A stretch of 64,000 nt of DNA from Streptococcus panodentis (GCF_017884005.1 NZ_QFAY01000011.1:1-64000), one strand, 5' to 3'. Shown: positions 19,050-29,074, counted from the first letter of the stretch. Numbers and translations are program-made. Notes: generated by a model not told the origin, from the letters alone.

Positions 19050-20072
19050 ATGACAAATAAAAATGCATACGCTCAGTCCGGTGTGGACGTTGAAGCGGGA
19101 TATGAAGTGGTTGAGCGGATTAAAAAGCATGTGAAAAAGACGGAGCGTGCAGGTGTTCTGGGCGCTCTGGGCGGCTTTGGCGGCATGTTCGACCTGTCGG
19201 CGCTGGATGTCAAGGAGCCGGTGCTCATTTCCGGGACGGATGGGGTCGGCACCAAGCTCATGCTGGCCATCCAGTACGATAAGCACGATACCATCGGTCA
19301 GGACTGCGTGGCCATGTGTGTCAACGACATCATCGCTGCGGGGGCTGAGCCGCTCTATTTCCTAGACTATATCGCTACTGGGAAAAATGAGCCAGCCAAG
19401 CTGGAGCAGGTGGTGGCCGGCGTGGCTGAGGGCTGTGTCCAGGCCGGTGCTGGCCTGATTGGCGGAGAAACCGCTGAAATGCCGGGCATGTACGGTCAGG
19501 ACGACTATGATTTGGCTGGTTTTGCAGTCGGTGTGGCTGAAAAATCCCAAATCATTGACGGCTCCAAAGTGGCTGAAGGCGATGTCCTGCTGGGGCTGGC
19601 TTCCAGCGGCATTCACTCAAACGGCTATTCGCTTGTCCGCCGGGTCTTTACGGACTACACAGGCGAGGAAGTTCTGCCAGAACTGGAAGGCAAACAGCTC
19701 AAGGAAGTGCTGCTGGAGCCGACCCGCATCTATGTCAAGGCTTTGCTTCCGCTGATTAAGGAAGAGCTGGTTCATGGGATTGCTCACATCACCGGCGGCG
19801 GCTTTATCGAGAATGTGCCCCGCATGTTTGGGGAAGAGCTGGCTGCGGAAATCCAAGAAGACCGGATTCCGATTCTGCCGATTTTCAAGGCTCTTGAAAA
19901 ATACGGCAGCATCAAGCATGAGGAAATGTTTGAAATCTTCAACATGGGGCTGGGCATGATTCTGGCTGTGGCACCTGAACATGCAGACCGGGTCAAGGAA
20001 CTGTTGGAGGAGCCCGTTTACGAAATCGGCCGGATTGTCAAGAAGGAAAATGAAAGTGTCATGATTAAATGA
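19050..20072 (+). CDS. purM: Phosphoribosylformylglycinamidine cyclo-ligase (AIR synthetase)
   Basis: 340 residues from the ATG at 19050; an adjacent ATG at 19047 is also possible and the AAGGAACG site does not decide. It closes the imidazole ring, FGAM to AIR, with ATP. Motifs: [44 protein letters not shown] and [13 protein letters not shown]. The last four bases overlap purN (ATGA). Confidence 0.96.
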   Translation: MTNKNAYAQSGVDVEAGYEVVERIKKHVKKTERAGVLGALGGFGGMFDLSALDVKEPVLISGTDGVGTKLMLAIQYDKHDTIGQDCVAMCVNDIIAAGAEPLYFLDYIATGKNEPAKLEQVVAGVAEGCVQAGAGLIGGETAEMPGMYGQDDYDLAGFAVGVAEKSQIIDGSKVAEGDVLLGLASSGIHSNGYSLVRRVFTDYTGEEVLPELEGKQLKEVLLEPTRIYVKALLPLIKEELVHGIAHITGGGFIENVPRMFGEELAAEIQEDRIPILPIFKALEKYGSIKHEEMFEIFNMGLGMILAVAPEHADRVKELLEEPVYEIGRIVKKENESVMIK

Positions 20073-20620
20073 AAAAAATAGCAGTTTTTGCCTCTGGCAA
20101 TGGGTCTAATTTTCAGGTCATAGCAGAACAGTTCCCAGTGGAATTTGTCTTCTCTGACCATCGCGATGCCTATGTCCTCAAGCGGGCGGAACAGCTGAGT
20201 GTACCTTCCTATGCCTTTGAGCTCAGGGAATTTGACAGCAAGACGGCCTATGAAGAGGCTGTGGCGGCCCTGCTCGCTGAGCACCAGATTGATCTGGTTT
20301 GTCTGGCCGGCTACATGAAAATCGTTGGGCCCACTCTTCTGGCGGCCTATGAAGGCCGTATCATCAATATCCATCCAGCCTATCTGCCGGAATTTCCCGG
20401 TGCCCACGGGATTGAGGACGCCTGGCAGGCCGGTGCCGCTGAGAGCGGCGTGACCGTTCACTGGGTGGACAGCGGCGTTGATACTGGGAAAGTCATCAAA
20501 CAAGTGCGCGTGCCGCGCTTAGCAGCTGATACTTTGGAGCGTTTTGAAGAACGGATTCATGCCGCGGAGTATCAGCTCTATCCGGCAGTTTTGGAGAGTT
20601 TGGGTGTGGAGAAAAGATAA
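20069..20620 (+). CDS. purN: Phosphoribosylglycinamide formyltransferase, folate-dependent
   Basis: 183 residues. It formylates GAR with 10-formyltetrahydrofolate. The motif [17 protein letters not shown] holds the catalytic Asn and His, and the Asp lies in [10 protein letters not shown]. It overlaps purM by 4 nt, so translation is coupled. No purT is present in the window. Confidence 0.96.
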   Translation: MKKIAVFASGNGSNFQVIAEQFPVEFVFSDHRDAYVLKRAEQLSVPSYAFELREFDSKTAYEEAVAALLAEHQIDLVCLAGYMKIVGPTLLAAYEGRIINIHPAYLPEFPGAHGIEDAWQAGAAESGVTVHWVDSGVDTGKVIKQVRVPRLAADTLERFEERIHAAEYQLYPAVLESLGVEKR

Positions 20621-20621
20621 G

Positions 20622-21602
20622 ATGAAAGTGAAATATTTAGGGAAAATTGAAATCTTCATGGCGGTCATGTCAGCTTTGCTGCTGTTCATATCGATTATGA
20701 TCACAAAGGATATTTTTAAAGATTCGATTAGAACTCATAACAACAACTGGATGGCAGTCAAAGGCAACAGCTACATCAGTATCAACTACCTCCAGTCTGA
20801 GCCGCTGGCGACGGATGTGGACGGGACCAATCTTTATCTGGCGGGCTACTGGCTGTCGGATAGTCTGACGGAGTATTTTGTCCTGCAGGCGGATCCCAAC
20901 AGTGAAGATACCAAAAATCTCCTGAAAAATGCGGACAAACTGTCAGACCAGCCGCAGAGAGTTTTGGGCAGCCGAAATGGTTCCAGGAAGAACGAAAAAA
21001 TCACAGAGATTGTCGAGAAAACCAGCCAGTTGCCGGATATTCCCAGAGAAATAAAGCTTTATTTTAATGAGGAAGATTATTTTTCTATCTCTGATCTGGA
21101 AAATCCAGTCTGGAATTTCGCTCAGGCAGCTTTTTTTGCCTTGATTTTCTATGCAATTTTTGCAGCCCTTCCCAATATCTTCATTCTGGTGCGCTGGCGC
21201 AAGTCCAAAAAAGCTGCAAAAGCCTTTTTTGAAGCCTATCCGGAACTCATGGGCGACTTGAACAATATCGAAAGCGGCGCAGCCTATCTGGACCAAACGG
21301 TCGGACTGGCCATTTACAAAAATCATCTGCTTGCTTTTAGTCAAAATTTTGCCATCGCGGATCTGCAACGGGTGAAAAGTCTGGAAATCTCTGGCAGGGG
21401 CAATCAGCTTGTTTACGGAGCTCCTGGGCTGCTTCTCCTCATGTCCCTGCTTCGTGCTGCGACTATTTTAGTCAAGGGAGAGAGCAAGAAGGACAAGCAA
21501 ATCCTGATGGCTCATCATAGTCTGGATAAACCGGAAGCTAAAGACAGATTGGTGACAGCTATTGGAGCCTATTCAGCGGCTATTGCTGTGGTGATTCGGT
21601 GA
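20622..21602 (+). CDS. Uncharacterised membrane protein in the purine operon
   Basis: 326 residues from the ATG at 20622, one base after the purN stop and behind GGAGAAAAG. The in-frame ATG at 20544 lies inside purN and is rejected. One N-terminal membrane helix (about 12-32), a ~130-residue outer or loop region, a second helix near 165-190 ending in basic RWRKSKKAAKAF, and a small C-terminal domain with a weakly hydrophobic patch. I do not recognise the family. Codon use and composition match the neighbours, so it is probably a native operon member; its role is unknown. Confidence 0.75.
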   Translation: MKVKYLGKIEIFMAVMSALLLFISIMITKDIFKDSIRTHNNNWMAVKGNSYISINYLQSEPLATDVDGTNLYLAGYWLSDSLTEYFVLQADPNSEDTKNLLKNADKLSDQPQRVLGSRNGSRKNEKITEIVEKTSQLPDIPREIKLYFNEEDYFSISDLENPVWNFAQAAFFALIFYAIFAALPNIFILVRWRKSKKAAKAFFEAYPELMGDLNNIESGAAYLDQTVGLAIYKNHLLAFSQNFAIADLQRVKSLEISGRGNQLVYGAPGLLLLMSLLRAATILVKGESKKDKQILMAHHSLDKPEAKDRLVTAIGAYSAAIAVVIR

Positions 21603-21621
21603 AGAATGCTTGGTAGTAAAA

Positions 21622-22095
21622 ATGATTGAGCTGAAACTAGTAGATAAGAGCAGTTTTCAGGCTGTGCTGGATTTGAAAATCTCTGAAGCCGATGAGCGGG
21701 CCCGCTTTGTGGCACCTAATGTCCGCTCACTGGCCGATGCCTGGCTCTACCGAGAAAACGGTGATGTCTTTCCAACAGCCATTTATTGGGATGGGGAAGT
21801 GATCGGCTTTGTCCTGCTGGAAATGGACAAAGAAGAGTCAGAATACTTTATCTGGCGGATCATGATTGGCCAGCAATACCAAGGGCGAGGCTACGGACGC
21901 AAGGCCTTGGAGGCGCTGATAGAGCAGGCGAAGGCTGATGTGGCCTGTGACCACTTGGTGGCGGACTATGTCCAGGGCAATGACAAGATGAAGCAGCTGC
22001 TGACCAGTCTGGGATTTGAGGAAACCGGCTGGATTGAAGAATATAAAGAAGTCGCTATGCGCTTAGACCTAAAGAAAGAGGAAAAAAATGACTAA
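21622..22095 (+). CDS. GNAT family N-acetyltransferase
   Basis: 157 residues from the ATG at 21622; the TTG at 21610 is less likely. The acetyl-CoA-binding motif A is clear ([17 protein letters not shown]), preceded by FIWRIMIG. The layout resembles diamine/spermine acetyltransferases of the BltD/PaiA type, but the substrate cannot be fixed from sequence. It ends 8 nt inside purH, so it is translated with the purine genes. No clear Shine-Dalgarno is seen. Confidence 0.85.
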   Translation: MIELKLVDKSSFQAVLDLKISEADERARFVAPNVRSLADAWLYRENGDVFPTAIYWDGEVIGFVLLEMDKEESEYFIWRIMIGQQYQGRGYGRKALEALIEQAKADVACDHLVADYVQGNDKMKQLLTSLGFEETGWIEEYKEVAMRLDLKKEEKND

Positions 22096-23635
22096 AAAAG
22101 CCTTGATCAGTGTATCAGACAAGACAGGCATTGTAGAATTTGCAAAAGAGCTCAAGGCTCTGGGCTGGGATATTATCTCAACTGGCGGGACCAAGGTGGC
22201 CCTGGACCAGACAGGGGTGGCAACCATTGCCATCGATGATGTGACCGGCTTCCCTGAGATGATGGACGGCCGGGTCAAGACCCTGCATCCCAAGATTCAC
22301 GGCGGTCTTCTGGCTCGCCGAGATCTGGACAGCCATCTGGATGCGGCCAAGCAGCACAGTATTGACCTCATTGACCTAGTCGTGGTCAACCTCTATCCTT
22401 TCAAGGAAACCATCTTGAAGCCGGGTGTGGAGTATGCGGAGGCGGTGGAAAATATTGACATCGGCGGACCGTCTATGCTGCGCTCAGCAGCTAAAAACCA
22501 TGCCAGTGTGACCGTTGTGGTAGATCCGGCTGACTATGCTCTTGTTTTGTCTGAGCTGACGGCAGACGGCAAGACCGGCTTAGAAACCCGCAAGCGTCTG
22601 GCAGCCAAGGTCTTCCGCCATACAGCGGCCTACGATGCTCTGATTGCCGACTATTTCACCGCTCAGGTGGGCGAAGCCAAGCCTGAAAAGCTGACCTTAA
22701 CCTATGAGCTCAAGCAGCCTATGCGCTACGGGGAGAATCCTCAGCAGGATGCGGATTTCTATCAAACGGCCCTGCCTCTGGACTACTCCATCGCCTCTGC
22801 CAAGCAGCTCAACGGCAAGGAACTGTCCTTTAACAATATCCGGGATGCGGATGCGGCTATCCGCATCATCCGTGACTTTCAGGACCAGCCGACTGTAGTA
22901 GCCCTCAAGCATATGAATCCCTGCGGCATCGGCCAGGGTGAGACCATTGAGCAGGCCTGGGACTACGCTTATGAGTCTGACCCGGTTTCGATCTTCGGCG
23001 GCATCGTGGTCCTCAACCGGCAGGTAGACGCTGCGACAGCTGAGAAGATGCATGGTATTTTTCTGGAAATCATCATCGCACCGAGCTATACGGATGAAGC
23101 GCTAGCCATTTTGACCAATAAAAAGAAAAATCTGCGGATTTTGCAGCTGGCTTTTGAAGCCCAAGCTGCATCTGGAGCAGAAGCAGAAGTGACCGGAGTC
23201 CTAGGCGGCCTGCTGGTCCAAAATCAAGACGTGGTCGAGGAAAATCCATCCGACTGGCAGGTCGTGACCAAGCGCCAGCCCAGTGAGCAGGAACGCCAGG
23301 CTCTGGAATTCGCCTGGAAATCCGTCAAGTATGTCAAGTCTAACGGCATCATCATCACGGATGACCACCAGGTTCTGGGTGTCGGCCCGGGTCAGACCAA
23401 CCGGGTGGCATCAGTCAAGATTGCCATCGACCAGGCCAAGGACCGGCTGGAGGGTGCAGCTCTGGCTTCTGACGCCTTCTTTCCCTTTGCGGACAATATC
23501 GAAGAAATCGCTGCAGCCGGCATCAAGGCTATCATCCAGCCCGGCGGCTCAGTCCGGGACCAAGAGTCGATCGAGGCGGCTGACAAGCACGGCCTGACCA
23601 TGATTTTTACCGGTGTAAGGCATTTTAGGCATTGA
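22088..23635 (+). CDS. purH: Bifunctional AICAR formyltransferase / IMP cyclohydrolase
   Basis: 515 residues. It performs the last two steps to IMP. The N-terminal MGS-like IMP cyclohydrolase shows [17 protein letters not shown] and [13 protein letters not shown]. The C-terminal AICAR transformylase shows [16 protein letters not shown] and [11 protein letters not shown]. The protein ends in the family's usual GVRHF-type tail. The last 44 codons and stop are repeated at 25423-25557, downstream of an AT-rich gene. The 3' end used here may therefore be an incoming replacement rather than the original one. Confidence 0.97.
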   Translation: MTKKALISVSDKTGIVEFAKELKALGWDIISTGGTKVALDQTGVATIAIDDVTGFPEMMDGRVKTLHPKIHGGLLARRDLDSHLDAAKQHSIDLIDLVVVNLYPFKETILKPGVEYAEAVENIDIGGPSMLRSAAKNHASVTVVVDPADYALVLSELTADGKTGLETRKRLAAKVFRHTAAYDALIADYFTAQVGEAKPEKLTLTYELKQPMRYGENPQQDADFYQTALPLDYSIASAKQLNGKELSFNNIRDADAAIRIIRDFQDQPTVVALKHMNPCGIGQGETIEQAWDYAYESDPVSIFGGIVVLNRQVDAATAEKMHGIFLEIIIAPSYTDEALAILTNKKKNLRILQLAFEAQAASGAEAEVTGVLGGLLVQNQDVVEENPSDWQVVTKRQPSEQERQALEFAWKSVKYVKSNGIIITDDHQVLGVGPGQTNRVASVKIAIDQAKDRLEGAALASDAFFPFADNIEEIAAAGIKAIIQPGGSVRDQESIEAADKHGLTMIFTGVRHFRH

Positions 23636-25422
23636 GAATGAATAGTAATTAAGTTTACATAGTCAATAGTTATTTATGGTATTTAACAAATTGTTAATAC
23701 AATATATTTTATTTGACAGTAGAGGGTAAGGCCAAAATTATGAGATTAAACATTTATCGTGTAGAAACGACTAGTTTAAGTAAAACAGCAAAATGGAAAG
23801 AATTAAAAGGCAAAATTTGTAGTGAGGGATATAATGATGTTCGGAAGTTGAAGAAAGAATTTCATAGAAAAGGCTTTGTTGTACAAATCTATGTACAACG
23901 CAAAAAAAAAGAAACAACGAGTTGGTTACATGATATCAATGATATTTCTGATGGAGAAGATTTTGTAGAAGAGTCTTTTCAAAATCACAATGCGATTATT
24001 ATGATAGGTACACCAAAGTCGCTTTATCTTATTCCACAAGGAAGAAGCCATTGGTTTGTGGCATCATTATCTGATTTAAAATTTGGTTTAGATTTTGCGG
24101 AACGTTCTATACAACCATCTGAAATTAATGTAAAGGGGATTAGTTATGTGGAAAGAAACAAATTAAGAGGAGTGTTGAACTACAAAGCAAATCAAACAGA
24201 TTTTCCACAAGCTAGTGAAGCTTATTTTAACGTAGAAGGAAAACCTCAAAATACTATTTTTGGTAAAAATTTAAAATGTAATATCTCTGTACATCTTACA
24301 AAAGATTATAAATTTGAAACTAAATCGGATTTTGATGATTTTATAAATATTTTTAAGGAAATTGATAAACAGATATTAAGTCAACCTGATCAAGAATTTC
24401 CACGTTTTAAATTGTTGCCTCTGCACGATAAACTAAATCAAGAATTAGATGAGTATTTATTGAGAGTCTTAAAAGGGAAGAAAAACGAAGAATGTGATAT
24501 TTCATTAAATAGAATAGTGACCTTAGGAGAGAACATAGAATTTGTAGGGGATTCGACTATTGAAATATCCATATTCAAGAATAAAAACAGTACGAAAAAA
24601 CAAGTTGATTATAATTTGAATTCCATACGGGAATTTATTGTTGCTAATATGAAGAAAATTGATCAGATTCAAAGTATTCGTATAAAATTTTTGTCAGAGG
24701 AAAGAAAGACAATAAGCTTGAAAAATCTCATTTATGCTGAAATTGGGTATAAAGGGGAAAGATATTTTTTAGATTCTGGAAGATGGTCCACGTTCAATGA
24801 ATCCTTTAAGTCTTTATTGGATATACAATTAAGAGAGATTGAAGGATTAGTTTTAAGATTGCCACAGCAACATAATTTTTCTTCAAAAGGCTTTCATATG
24901 GATGAAAATAAATTTATTTCAGAAATAATCTCAACAACGACAAATTACAAACAGTTTCATAAGAAAAATGTGTATTATAATGGAGTAGCAGTGGAAATTG
25001 GAGATTTGTTTGATGAAGTCTCCGGTGAATTAATTGCTGTAAAAATGGGATTAAATACTTCAAAATCAATTTATAGTTTTGAACAGTCCATATTATCAAT
25101 GCAGGTATTAAGGGATAGGATAAATAAAAAGAGAAATGCTGAGTATCTGATGGAACAATACTCTCTGGATAAAACTTTAGTTTATAGTGCAATTAATTCA
25201 AAAAAGACTAGTGTTCTATGGATTGTTGATAAGTCAAATAAATCTATTTATGAAAGTGTTAAAAATAATAGTTTTAGCTTTTCACAGATACGTTCTATAT
25301 TATTAAGGTTAAAAATTTTATCATGGTATAATTATGCTAGAGAAAATGGATTTGAACCAATATTGTATATGGGAATAAATCAATAGATGATATTAGTAAG
25401 TATTTATTTCTCATACTACATC
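23636..25422 (+). mobile_element. AT-rich cargo inserted at the 3' end of purH
   Basis: Between the purH stop and a second copy of its last 135 bp lies about 1.8 kb of clearly AT-rich DNA with one gene (23740-25386). The purH terminator stands after the second tail copy, so the ancestral order was purH-terminator and the cargo came in together with a purH tail. No integrase, transposase or terminal inverted repeat is seen. The layout matches integration of a molecule carrying the purH tail by recombination within that tail. Confidence 0.8.
23740..25386 (+). CDS. TIGR04141/DUF6119-like sporadic accessory protein
   Basis: 548 residues from the ATG at 23740; an in-frame TTG nine codons earlier is possible, and the Shine-Dalgarno (AGAGGGTAAGG) is loose. 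The N-terminus MRLNIYRVE, the FGLDFAERSI segment and the following region to about residue 150 fit my recollection of the sporadically distributed TIGR04141 (DUF6119) family, whose members occur in genomic islands and whose activity is not established. There are no membrane helices or signal peptide, and no nuclease or ATPase motif that I can point to. Codon use is AT-rich against a GC-richer operon, so it is horizontally acquired. A defence role is only inferred from this context. Confidence 0.6.
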   Translation: MRLNIYRVETTSLSKTAKWKELKGKICSEGYNDVRKLKKEFHRKGFVVQIYVQRKKKETTSWLHDINDISDGEDFVEESFQNHNAIIMIGTPKSLYLIPQGRSHWFVASLSDLKFGLDFAERSIQPSEINVKGISYVERNKLRGVLNYKANQTDFPQASEAYFNVEGKPQNTIFGKNLKCNISVHLTKDYKFETKSDFDDFINIFKEIDKQILSQPDQEFPRFKLLPLHDKLNQELDEYLLRVLKGKKNEECDISLNRIVTLGENIEFVGDSTIEISIFKNKNSTKKQVDYNLNSIREFIVANMKKIDQIQSIRIKFLSEERKTISLKNLIYAEIGYKGERYFLDSGRWSTFNESFKSLLDIQLREIEGLVLRLPQQHNFSSKGFHMDENKFISEIISTTTNYKQFHKKNVYYNGVAVEIGDLFDEVSGELIAVKMGLNTSKSIYSFEQSILSMQVLRDRINKKRNAEYLMEQYSLDKTLVYSAINSKKTSVLWIVDKSNKSIYESVKNNSFSFSQIRSILLRLKILSWYNYARENGFEPILYMGINQ

Positions 25423-25557
25423 AAAGAAATCGCTGCAGCCGGCATCAAGGCTATCATCCAGCCCGGCGGCTCAGTCCGGGACCAAGAGTCGATCGAAGCG
25501 GCCGACAGGCACGGCCTGACCATGATTTTTACCGGTGTAAGGCACTTTAGACATTAA
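25423..25557 (+). repeat. Second copy of the purH 3' end (44 codons plus stop)
   Basis: Aligns base for base with 23501-23635, with the first base and six further positions different. The six are all in the second half and five are silent (GAG/GAA, GCT/GCC, CAT/CAC, AGG/AGA, TGA/TAA); the other is AAG/AGG, Lys to Arg. The reading frame is open to the TAA, but no start precedes it. It stands directly before the terminator. Confidence 0.95.
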
Positions 25558-25561
25558 GAAG

Positions 25562-25594
25562 ATCAAAAAAATCCTCAGCCGAGGATTTTTTGAT
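25562..25594. terminator. Bidirectional terminator between purH tail copy and CHAP gene
   Basis: ATCAAAAAAATCCTC, loop AGCC, GAGGATTTTTTGAT: a symmetrical hairpin with A and T runs on both sides. It serves the + strand purine genes and the - strand CHAP gene. Confidence 0.9.
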
Positions 25595-25596
25595 GA

Positions 25597-26958
25597 TTAG
25601 TTTGGATAGATATAAGTCAGATGTCCCCAGTAAGAGGCCGTCGGGTCAAACCAGCCGCGAAAGTTGTCAATGTATTGCTTGCCCAGATAGTTGGCTTCCT
25701 TGATTTGGATGCGGGTGTCGGACTCAACATGGGTCACAACGCCGACATGGCCGTAACCGCCGTCATCCCAGCAGGCGATGGCTCCGACCTGAGGACTGCT
25801 GCCGGTACGGAATCCCGCGGCGCGAGCACTGGCTGCCCACTGGCCGCCGTTGCCCCACCAGCTGCCGGCCCATGGTGCCAAGACTTTGGCGCCCCAAGTG
25901 CACTGGCCCACAGGATAGCTGCCCGCTCCGGCGTAGTCGGGCTCATGGAGGGCAAGAGCAGCAGCGAGGGGAGCATCTGCCCTGTCTTCTTGCTTCACCT
26001 GAAAAGTCATCGGCAGCAAACCCCGTCCCTCCTGATAAAGATGCAGATGGTAGGTCCCTGTCCCCTTGTGATTGCTTAGAGAGATCTCGCCCTTAAAAAG
26101 CTCGCTCTGGCTCTGGCTGGTCGAATACCAGCGCAAGTCATCCTGCCCGCCCTCATCCGACCAAACGGCATAGGAAAGCGGCGCAGAGCTGGGGATATTT
26201 TCAGCTGAAAATTGGAAAATCCCCTTTTGCTTAAGCTGAATAGCAACTTCAACCGGCAGCTGCAGATTGGTAAAATCAACTTGCTCGGCCACATAGCCCA
26301 TTCGGCTGCCGTCGGTATAGGTCACATAGACATGATTGAGATAGTTTCCTTTGATTTTCTGGTGGTTGCGAATGTCCACCCTTGCAGAAAATTCCCCCTG
26401 TCCGTTGGAGCTGGCTTCATACCATTTGAGATTGCTCTGATCGCTGGCAGACCAGCTGGCGACAGATACGGAGCGAATAAACTTTGTCAGGTCCGTTTCC
26501 TGCACGGAAATTTTATAAGTGCCTCGATTGACATCCAGCTCGGTCAGTTGAATGACGGGGTGTTGCGGAGCTGCATTTTCCTTAGAAACCTGCGTGCTGG
26601 CAGGCAGCAGTCCCTTTAGCTGGCCGTTGACAGTATCAGTCGTATAGAGATGAATCTGGTAGCTGCCCGTGTCAAAATGATGATTTTTCAGATAGACTCT
26701 GAGCGAAAAGCTGCCGGGACCGGTCTTGCTGGCGCTGTACCAATGCAAATCATCCTGACCCTGGTGTTCGGACCAGATGGGCAGCTGCAGATTAGAGATG
26801 TCATCCGGCAGATTGGTCACCTGTACCTCTAATATACCAGCAGTCGGACTGGATGTGATAACATTGATTCCGGTATTGGCCTGGACAGGCTGGACCAATC
26901 CCCAGCCTGCAGCCAGCAGGAAGGCAGATGTTAGGAGCAGTTTCTTATATTTCCTCAT
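25597..26958 (-). CDS. Secreted CHAP amidase with Bsp-like repeats
   Basis: 453 residues from the ATG at 26958, behind an AAAGGAG site; an ATG 5 codons upstream precedes that site and is rejected. Signal peptide about 1-27 (VQA), then three repeats of about 90 residues with WS-x-QDDLxWY and YxxHLY motifs, as in the GBS Bsp-like repeat family. The C-terminal CHAP domain has Cys353 (QCTWG) and His404 (YGHV). The CHAP domain is closely similar to that of PcsB, so it probably cuts peptidoglycan at the same bonds while the repeats bind the wall or a ligand. Such proteins contribute to septation or shape in streptococci. Confidence 0.88.
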   Translation of the reverse strand: MRKYKKLLLTSAFLLAAGWGLVQPVQANTGINVITSSPTAGILEVQVTNLPDDISNLQLPIWSEHQGQDDLHWYSASKTGPGSFSLRVYLKNHHFDTGSYQIHLYTTDTVNGQLKGLLPASTQVSKENAAPQHPVIQLTELDVNRGTYKISVQETDLTKFIRSVSVASWSASDQSNLKWYEASSNGQGEFSARVDIRNHQKIKGNYLNHVYVTYTDGSRMGYVAEQVDFTNLQLPVEVAIQLKQKGIFQFSAENIPSSAPLSYAVWSDEGGQDDLRWYSTSQSQSELFKGEISLSNHKGTGTYHLHLYQEGRGLLPMTFQVKQEDRADAPLAAALALHEPDYAGAGSYPVGQCTWGAKVLAPWAGSWWGNGGQWAASARAAGFRTGSSPQVGAIACWDDGGYGHVGVVTHVESDTRIQIKEANYLGKQYIDNFRGWFDPTASYWGHLTYIYPN

Positions 26959-27072
26959 AAATCTCCTTTGCATAAATTTTTAGAAAGCTTTCACTTCTAT
27001 TATTCGGAAAAAGATTGGAAAAACAGCTCTTCTTTGAGGATTTGCAAGACTGCTTCGCCTTATTGGCAAGAG

Positions 27073-27118
27073 TTGACAAGCTTGGAGATTTTTTGTACAA
27101 TACGAATACAAAGTATTC
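27073..27118 (+). promoter_or_regulatory. Toxin-antitoxin promoter with palindromic operator
   Basis: TTGACA (27073-27078), 17 nt, TACAAT (27096-27101) is an almost perfect promoter. Just behind the -10 lies GAATAC-AAA-GTATTC (27104-27118), a perfect 6 bp palindrome over the likely start site. This is the expected layout for autorepression by the RHH antitoxin below. Confidence 0.82.
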
Positions 27119-27132
27119 AAAGGAGAGGACAG

Positions 27133-27348
27133 ATGGCTACAATGACACTTAGAATCAATGACCAAGACGGTGATTTGATTAAAAACTATATCCAACTGCA
27201 CGGCCTGACTATCTCAGAATTTGCCCGCCAGGCTATGCTGGAAAAAATCGAGGACGAGTACGACCTGCAGATCCTCAGACAGGCCATGGCCGAGGATGAT
27301 GGTCAAAGAATCTCACATGAAGATGTGATGAAGGAATTTGGCCTATGA
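27133..27348 (+). CDS. RelB-like ribbon-helix-helix antitoxin
   Basis: 71 residues from the ATG at 27133 with an AAAGGAGAGG site. The N-terminal TMTLRINDQDGDLIKNYIQ and LTISEFARQAML form the strand-helix-helix of an RHH DNA-binding antitoxin (RelB/DUF6290 type). The acidic C-terminus should wrap the toxin. It overlaps the toxin gene by 4 nt (ATGA) and is preceded by a palindromic operator. A longer upstream frame would start in non-coding leader and is rejected. Confidence 0.9.
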   Translation: MATMTLRINDQDGDLIKNYIQLHGLTISEFARQAMLEKIEDEYDLQILRQAMAEDDGQRISHEDVMKEFGL

Positions 27349-27608
27349 GCTATAAGGTAATCTATACGAAAAAAGCTTTAAAACAGCTAAAAAAATTAGA
27401 TACTTATACTCGAACTTCCATTTTGACTTGGATTGACAGCCATCTGCAAGGCACTGATAACCCCCGCCAGCATGGCAAAGGTCTGACCGCCAATCGTGTA
27501 GGTGAGTGGCGCTACCGTGTCGGAAACTACCGCATCCTGGCCCATATCCTGGACGACGAAATTGTCATTGAAGGCTTTGCGGTGGGGCGTCGGAGGGATG
27601 TTTACTAG
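27345..27608 (+). CDS. RelE/ParE-family toxin
   Basis: 87 residues. It has the small basic RelE fold: YKVIYTKKALKQLKKLD at the N-terminus, GEWRYRVGNYRILAHI in the middle and a basic tail GRRRDVY. The Arg-Tyr-Arg and C-terminal Tyr pattern fits ribosome-dependent mRNA interferases (RelE/YafQ/YoeB group). The antitoxin gene overlaps its start. It lies between purH and purD in the purine run and has its own promoter and terminator. Confidence 0.9.
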   Translation: MSYKVIYTKKALKQLKKLDTYTRTSILTWIDSHLQGTDNPRQHGKGLTANRVGEWRYRVGNYRILAHILDDEIVIEGFAVGRRRDVY

Positions 27609-27617
27609 AGAATGGGT

Positions 27618-27654
27618 CCGTGTTCAATTATTTGAGCACGGCCTTTTCTTTTTG
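27618..27654 (+). terminator. Terminator of the toxin-antitoxin operon
   Basis: CCGTGTTCAA, loop TTAT, TTGAGCACGG, then CCTTTTCTTTTT. Confidence 0.9.
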
Positions 27655-27713
27655 CCGCAGCTTGTCAATTTTCCTGCTGGGTCGGATTATTCTCCCTATT
27701 TTCCTCATTTTCA

Positions 27714-27742
27714 TGGAACAAAACGAACGATTATGATATAAT
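27714..27742 (+). promoter_or_regulatory. purD promoter with a weak PurBox-like sequence
   Basis: TATAAT at 27737-27742 has a poor -35 (TGGAAC, 27714-27719) 17 nt upstream. AAAACGAACGATT (27720-27732) between them resembles a PurBox lacking one C, which would suit an activator-dependent promoter. Confidence 0.45.
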
Positions 27743-27773
27743 TTAGATAAATAATTCGTGAATGGAGTTGGAC

Positions 27774-29033
27774 ATGAAGCTTTTAGTTGTTGGTTCGGGC
27801 GGTCGTGAGCATGCGATTGCCAAGAAATTGTTAGAATCTCCGCAGGTGGAGCAGGTTTTCGTGGCTCCGGGCAATGATGGTATGACCTTGGACGGATTGG
27901 ATTTGGTGAATATTGGAATTTCCGAACATTCCAAATTGATTGACTTTGCCAAGAGCCATGCTGTTGCCTGGACCTTTATCGGTCCGGACGATGCGCTGGC
28001 GGCTGGGATTGTGGACGACTTTGAAGCAGCCGGTCTCAAGGCTTTCGGCCCCTCCCGCTTAGCAGCTGAGCTGGAGTGGTCCAAGGATTTTGCCAAGTCC
28101 ATCATGAAGAAATACAACGTTCCGACGGCTCGCTACGAGACCTTCTCTGACTTTGCAGCGGCCAAGGCCTACATCGAAAAGGAAGGCGCGCCCATCGTGG
28201 TCAAGGCGGACGGATTGGCGCTGGGCAAGGGCGTGGTCGTAGCGGAGACGGTGGAGGAAGCCGTAGCAGCAGCCCAAGACATGCTCTTGGATAACAAGTT
28301 TGGCGACAGCGGTGCCCGGGTGGTCATCGAGGAGTTTCTGTCCGGTGAGGAGTTTTCCCTTTTTGCCTTTGCCAATGGCGAGCGCTACTATATCCTGCCG
28401 ACCGCTCAGGACCACAAGCGGGCCTATGACGGCGACAAGGGGCCCAATACCGGCGGAATGGGCGCCTATGCACCGGTGCCCCATCTGGCTGCGGAGGTGG
28501 TTGAGACTTCTATCCAGACTATCATCAAGCCGGTCCTTGAGGGCATGATAGCAGAAGGGCGGCCCTATCTGGGCGTGCTCTATGCCGGTCTTATCCTGAC
28601 AGCTGACGGCCCTAAGGTCATCGAGTTCAATTCCCGCTTTGGCGATCCGGAGACCCAGATCATCCTGCCCCGCCTGACTTCTGACTTTGCGCAGAACATC
28701 ACGGACATTTTGGCTGGGAAGGAGCCTAAGATTACTTGGCTGGATGCGGGCGTGACCCTGGGCGTGGTCGTGGCATCAGAGGGCTACCCGCTGGCTTATG
28801 AGAAGGGCGTAAAGCTTCCTGCCAAGACCGAGGAGGACATCATCACCTACTATGCCGGGGCTCAGTTTGCGGAAAATGGCTCCGCCCTGCTGTCCAACGG
28901 CGGCCGGGTCTACATGCTGGTCACCACAGCCGACAGCGTTCGGGCTGCGCAGGAAAGAATTTACGACCAACTAGAAAAACAAGACACCGCAGGCCTCTTT
29001 TACCGGACCGATATCGGAAGCAAGGCCTTGTAA
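27774..29033 (+). CDS. purD: Phosphoribosylamine-glycine ligase (GAR synthetase)
   Basis: 419 residues from the ATG at 27774, behind GGAG; the ATG at 27762 overlaps that site. An ATP-grasp ligase joining glycine to phosphoribosylamine, the second purine step. Motifs: KLLVVGSGGREHAIAKKL at the N-terminus, KADGLALGKGVVVA, HKRAYDGDKGPNTGGMGAY, and EFNSRFGDPETQ for metal binding. It starts the second half of the purine run with its own promoter, after the toxin-antitoxin operon. Confidence 0.97.
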   Translation: MKLLVVGSGGREHAIAKKLLESPQVEQVFVAPGNDGMTLDGLDLVNIGISEHSKLIDFAKSHAVAWTFIGPDDALAAGIVDDFEAAGLKAFGPSRLAAELEWSKDFAKSIMKKYNVPTARYETFSDFAAAKAYIEKEGAPIVVKADGLALGKGVVVAETVEEAVAAAQDMLLDNKFGDSGARVVIEEFLSGEEFSLFAFANGERYYILPTAQDHKRAYDGDKGPNTGGMGAYAPVPHLAAEVVETSIQTIIKPVLEGMIAEGRPYLGVLYAGLILTADGPKVIEFNSRFGDPETQIILPRLTSDFAQNITDILAGKEPKITWLDAGVTLGVVVASEGYPLAYEKGVKLPAKTEEDIITYYAGAQFAENGSALLSNGGRVYMLVTTADSVRAAQERIYDQLEKQDTAGLFYRTDIGSKAL

Positions 29034-29074
29034 AGCCAACACATCAAGCTTTAAACATATAAATAATTTAAAAA

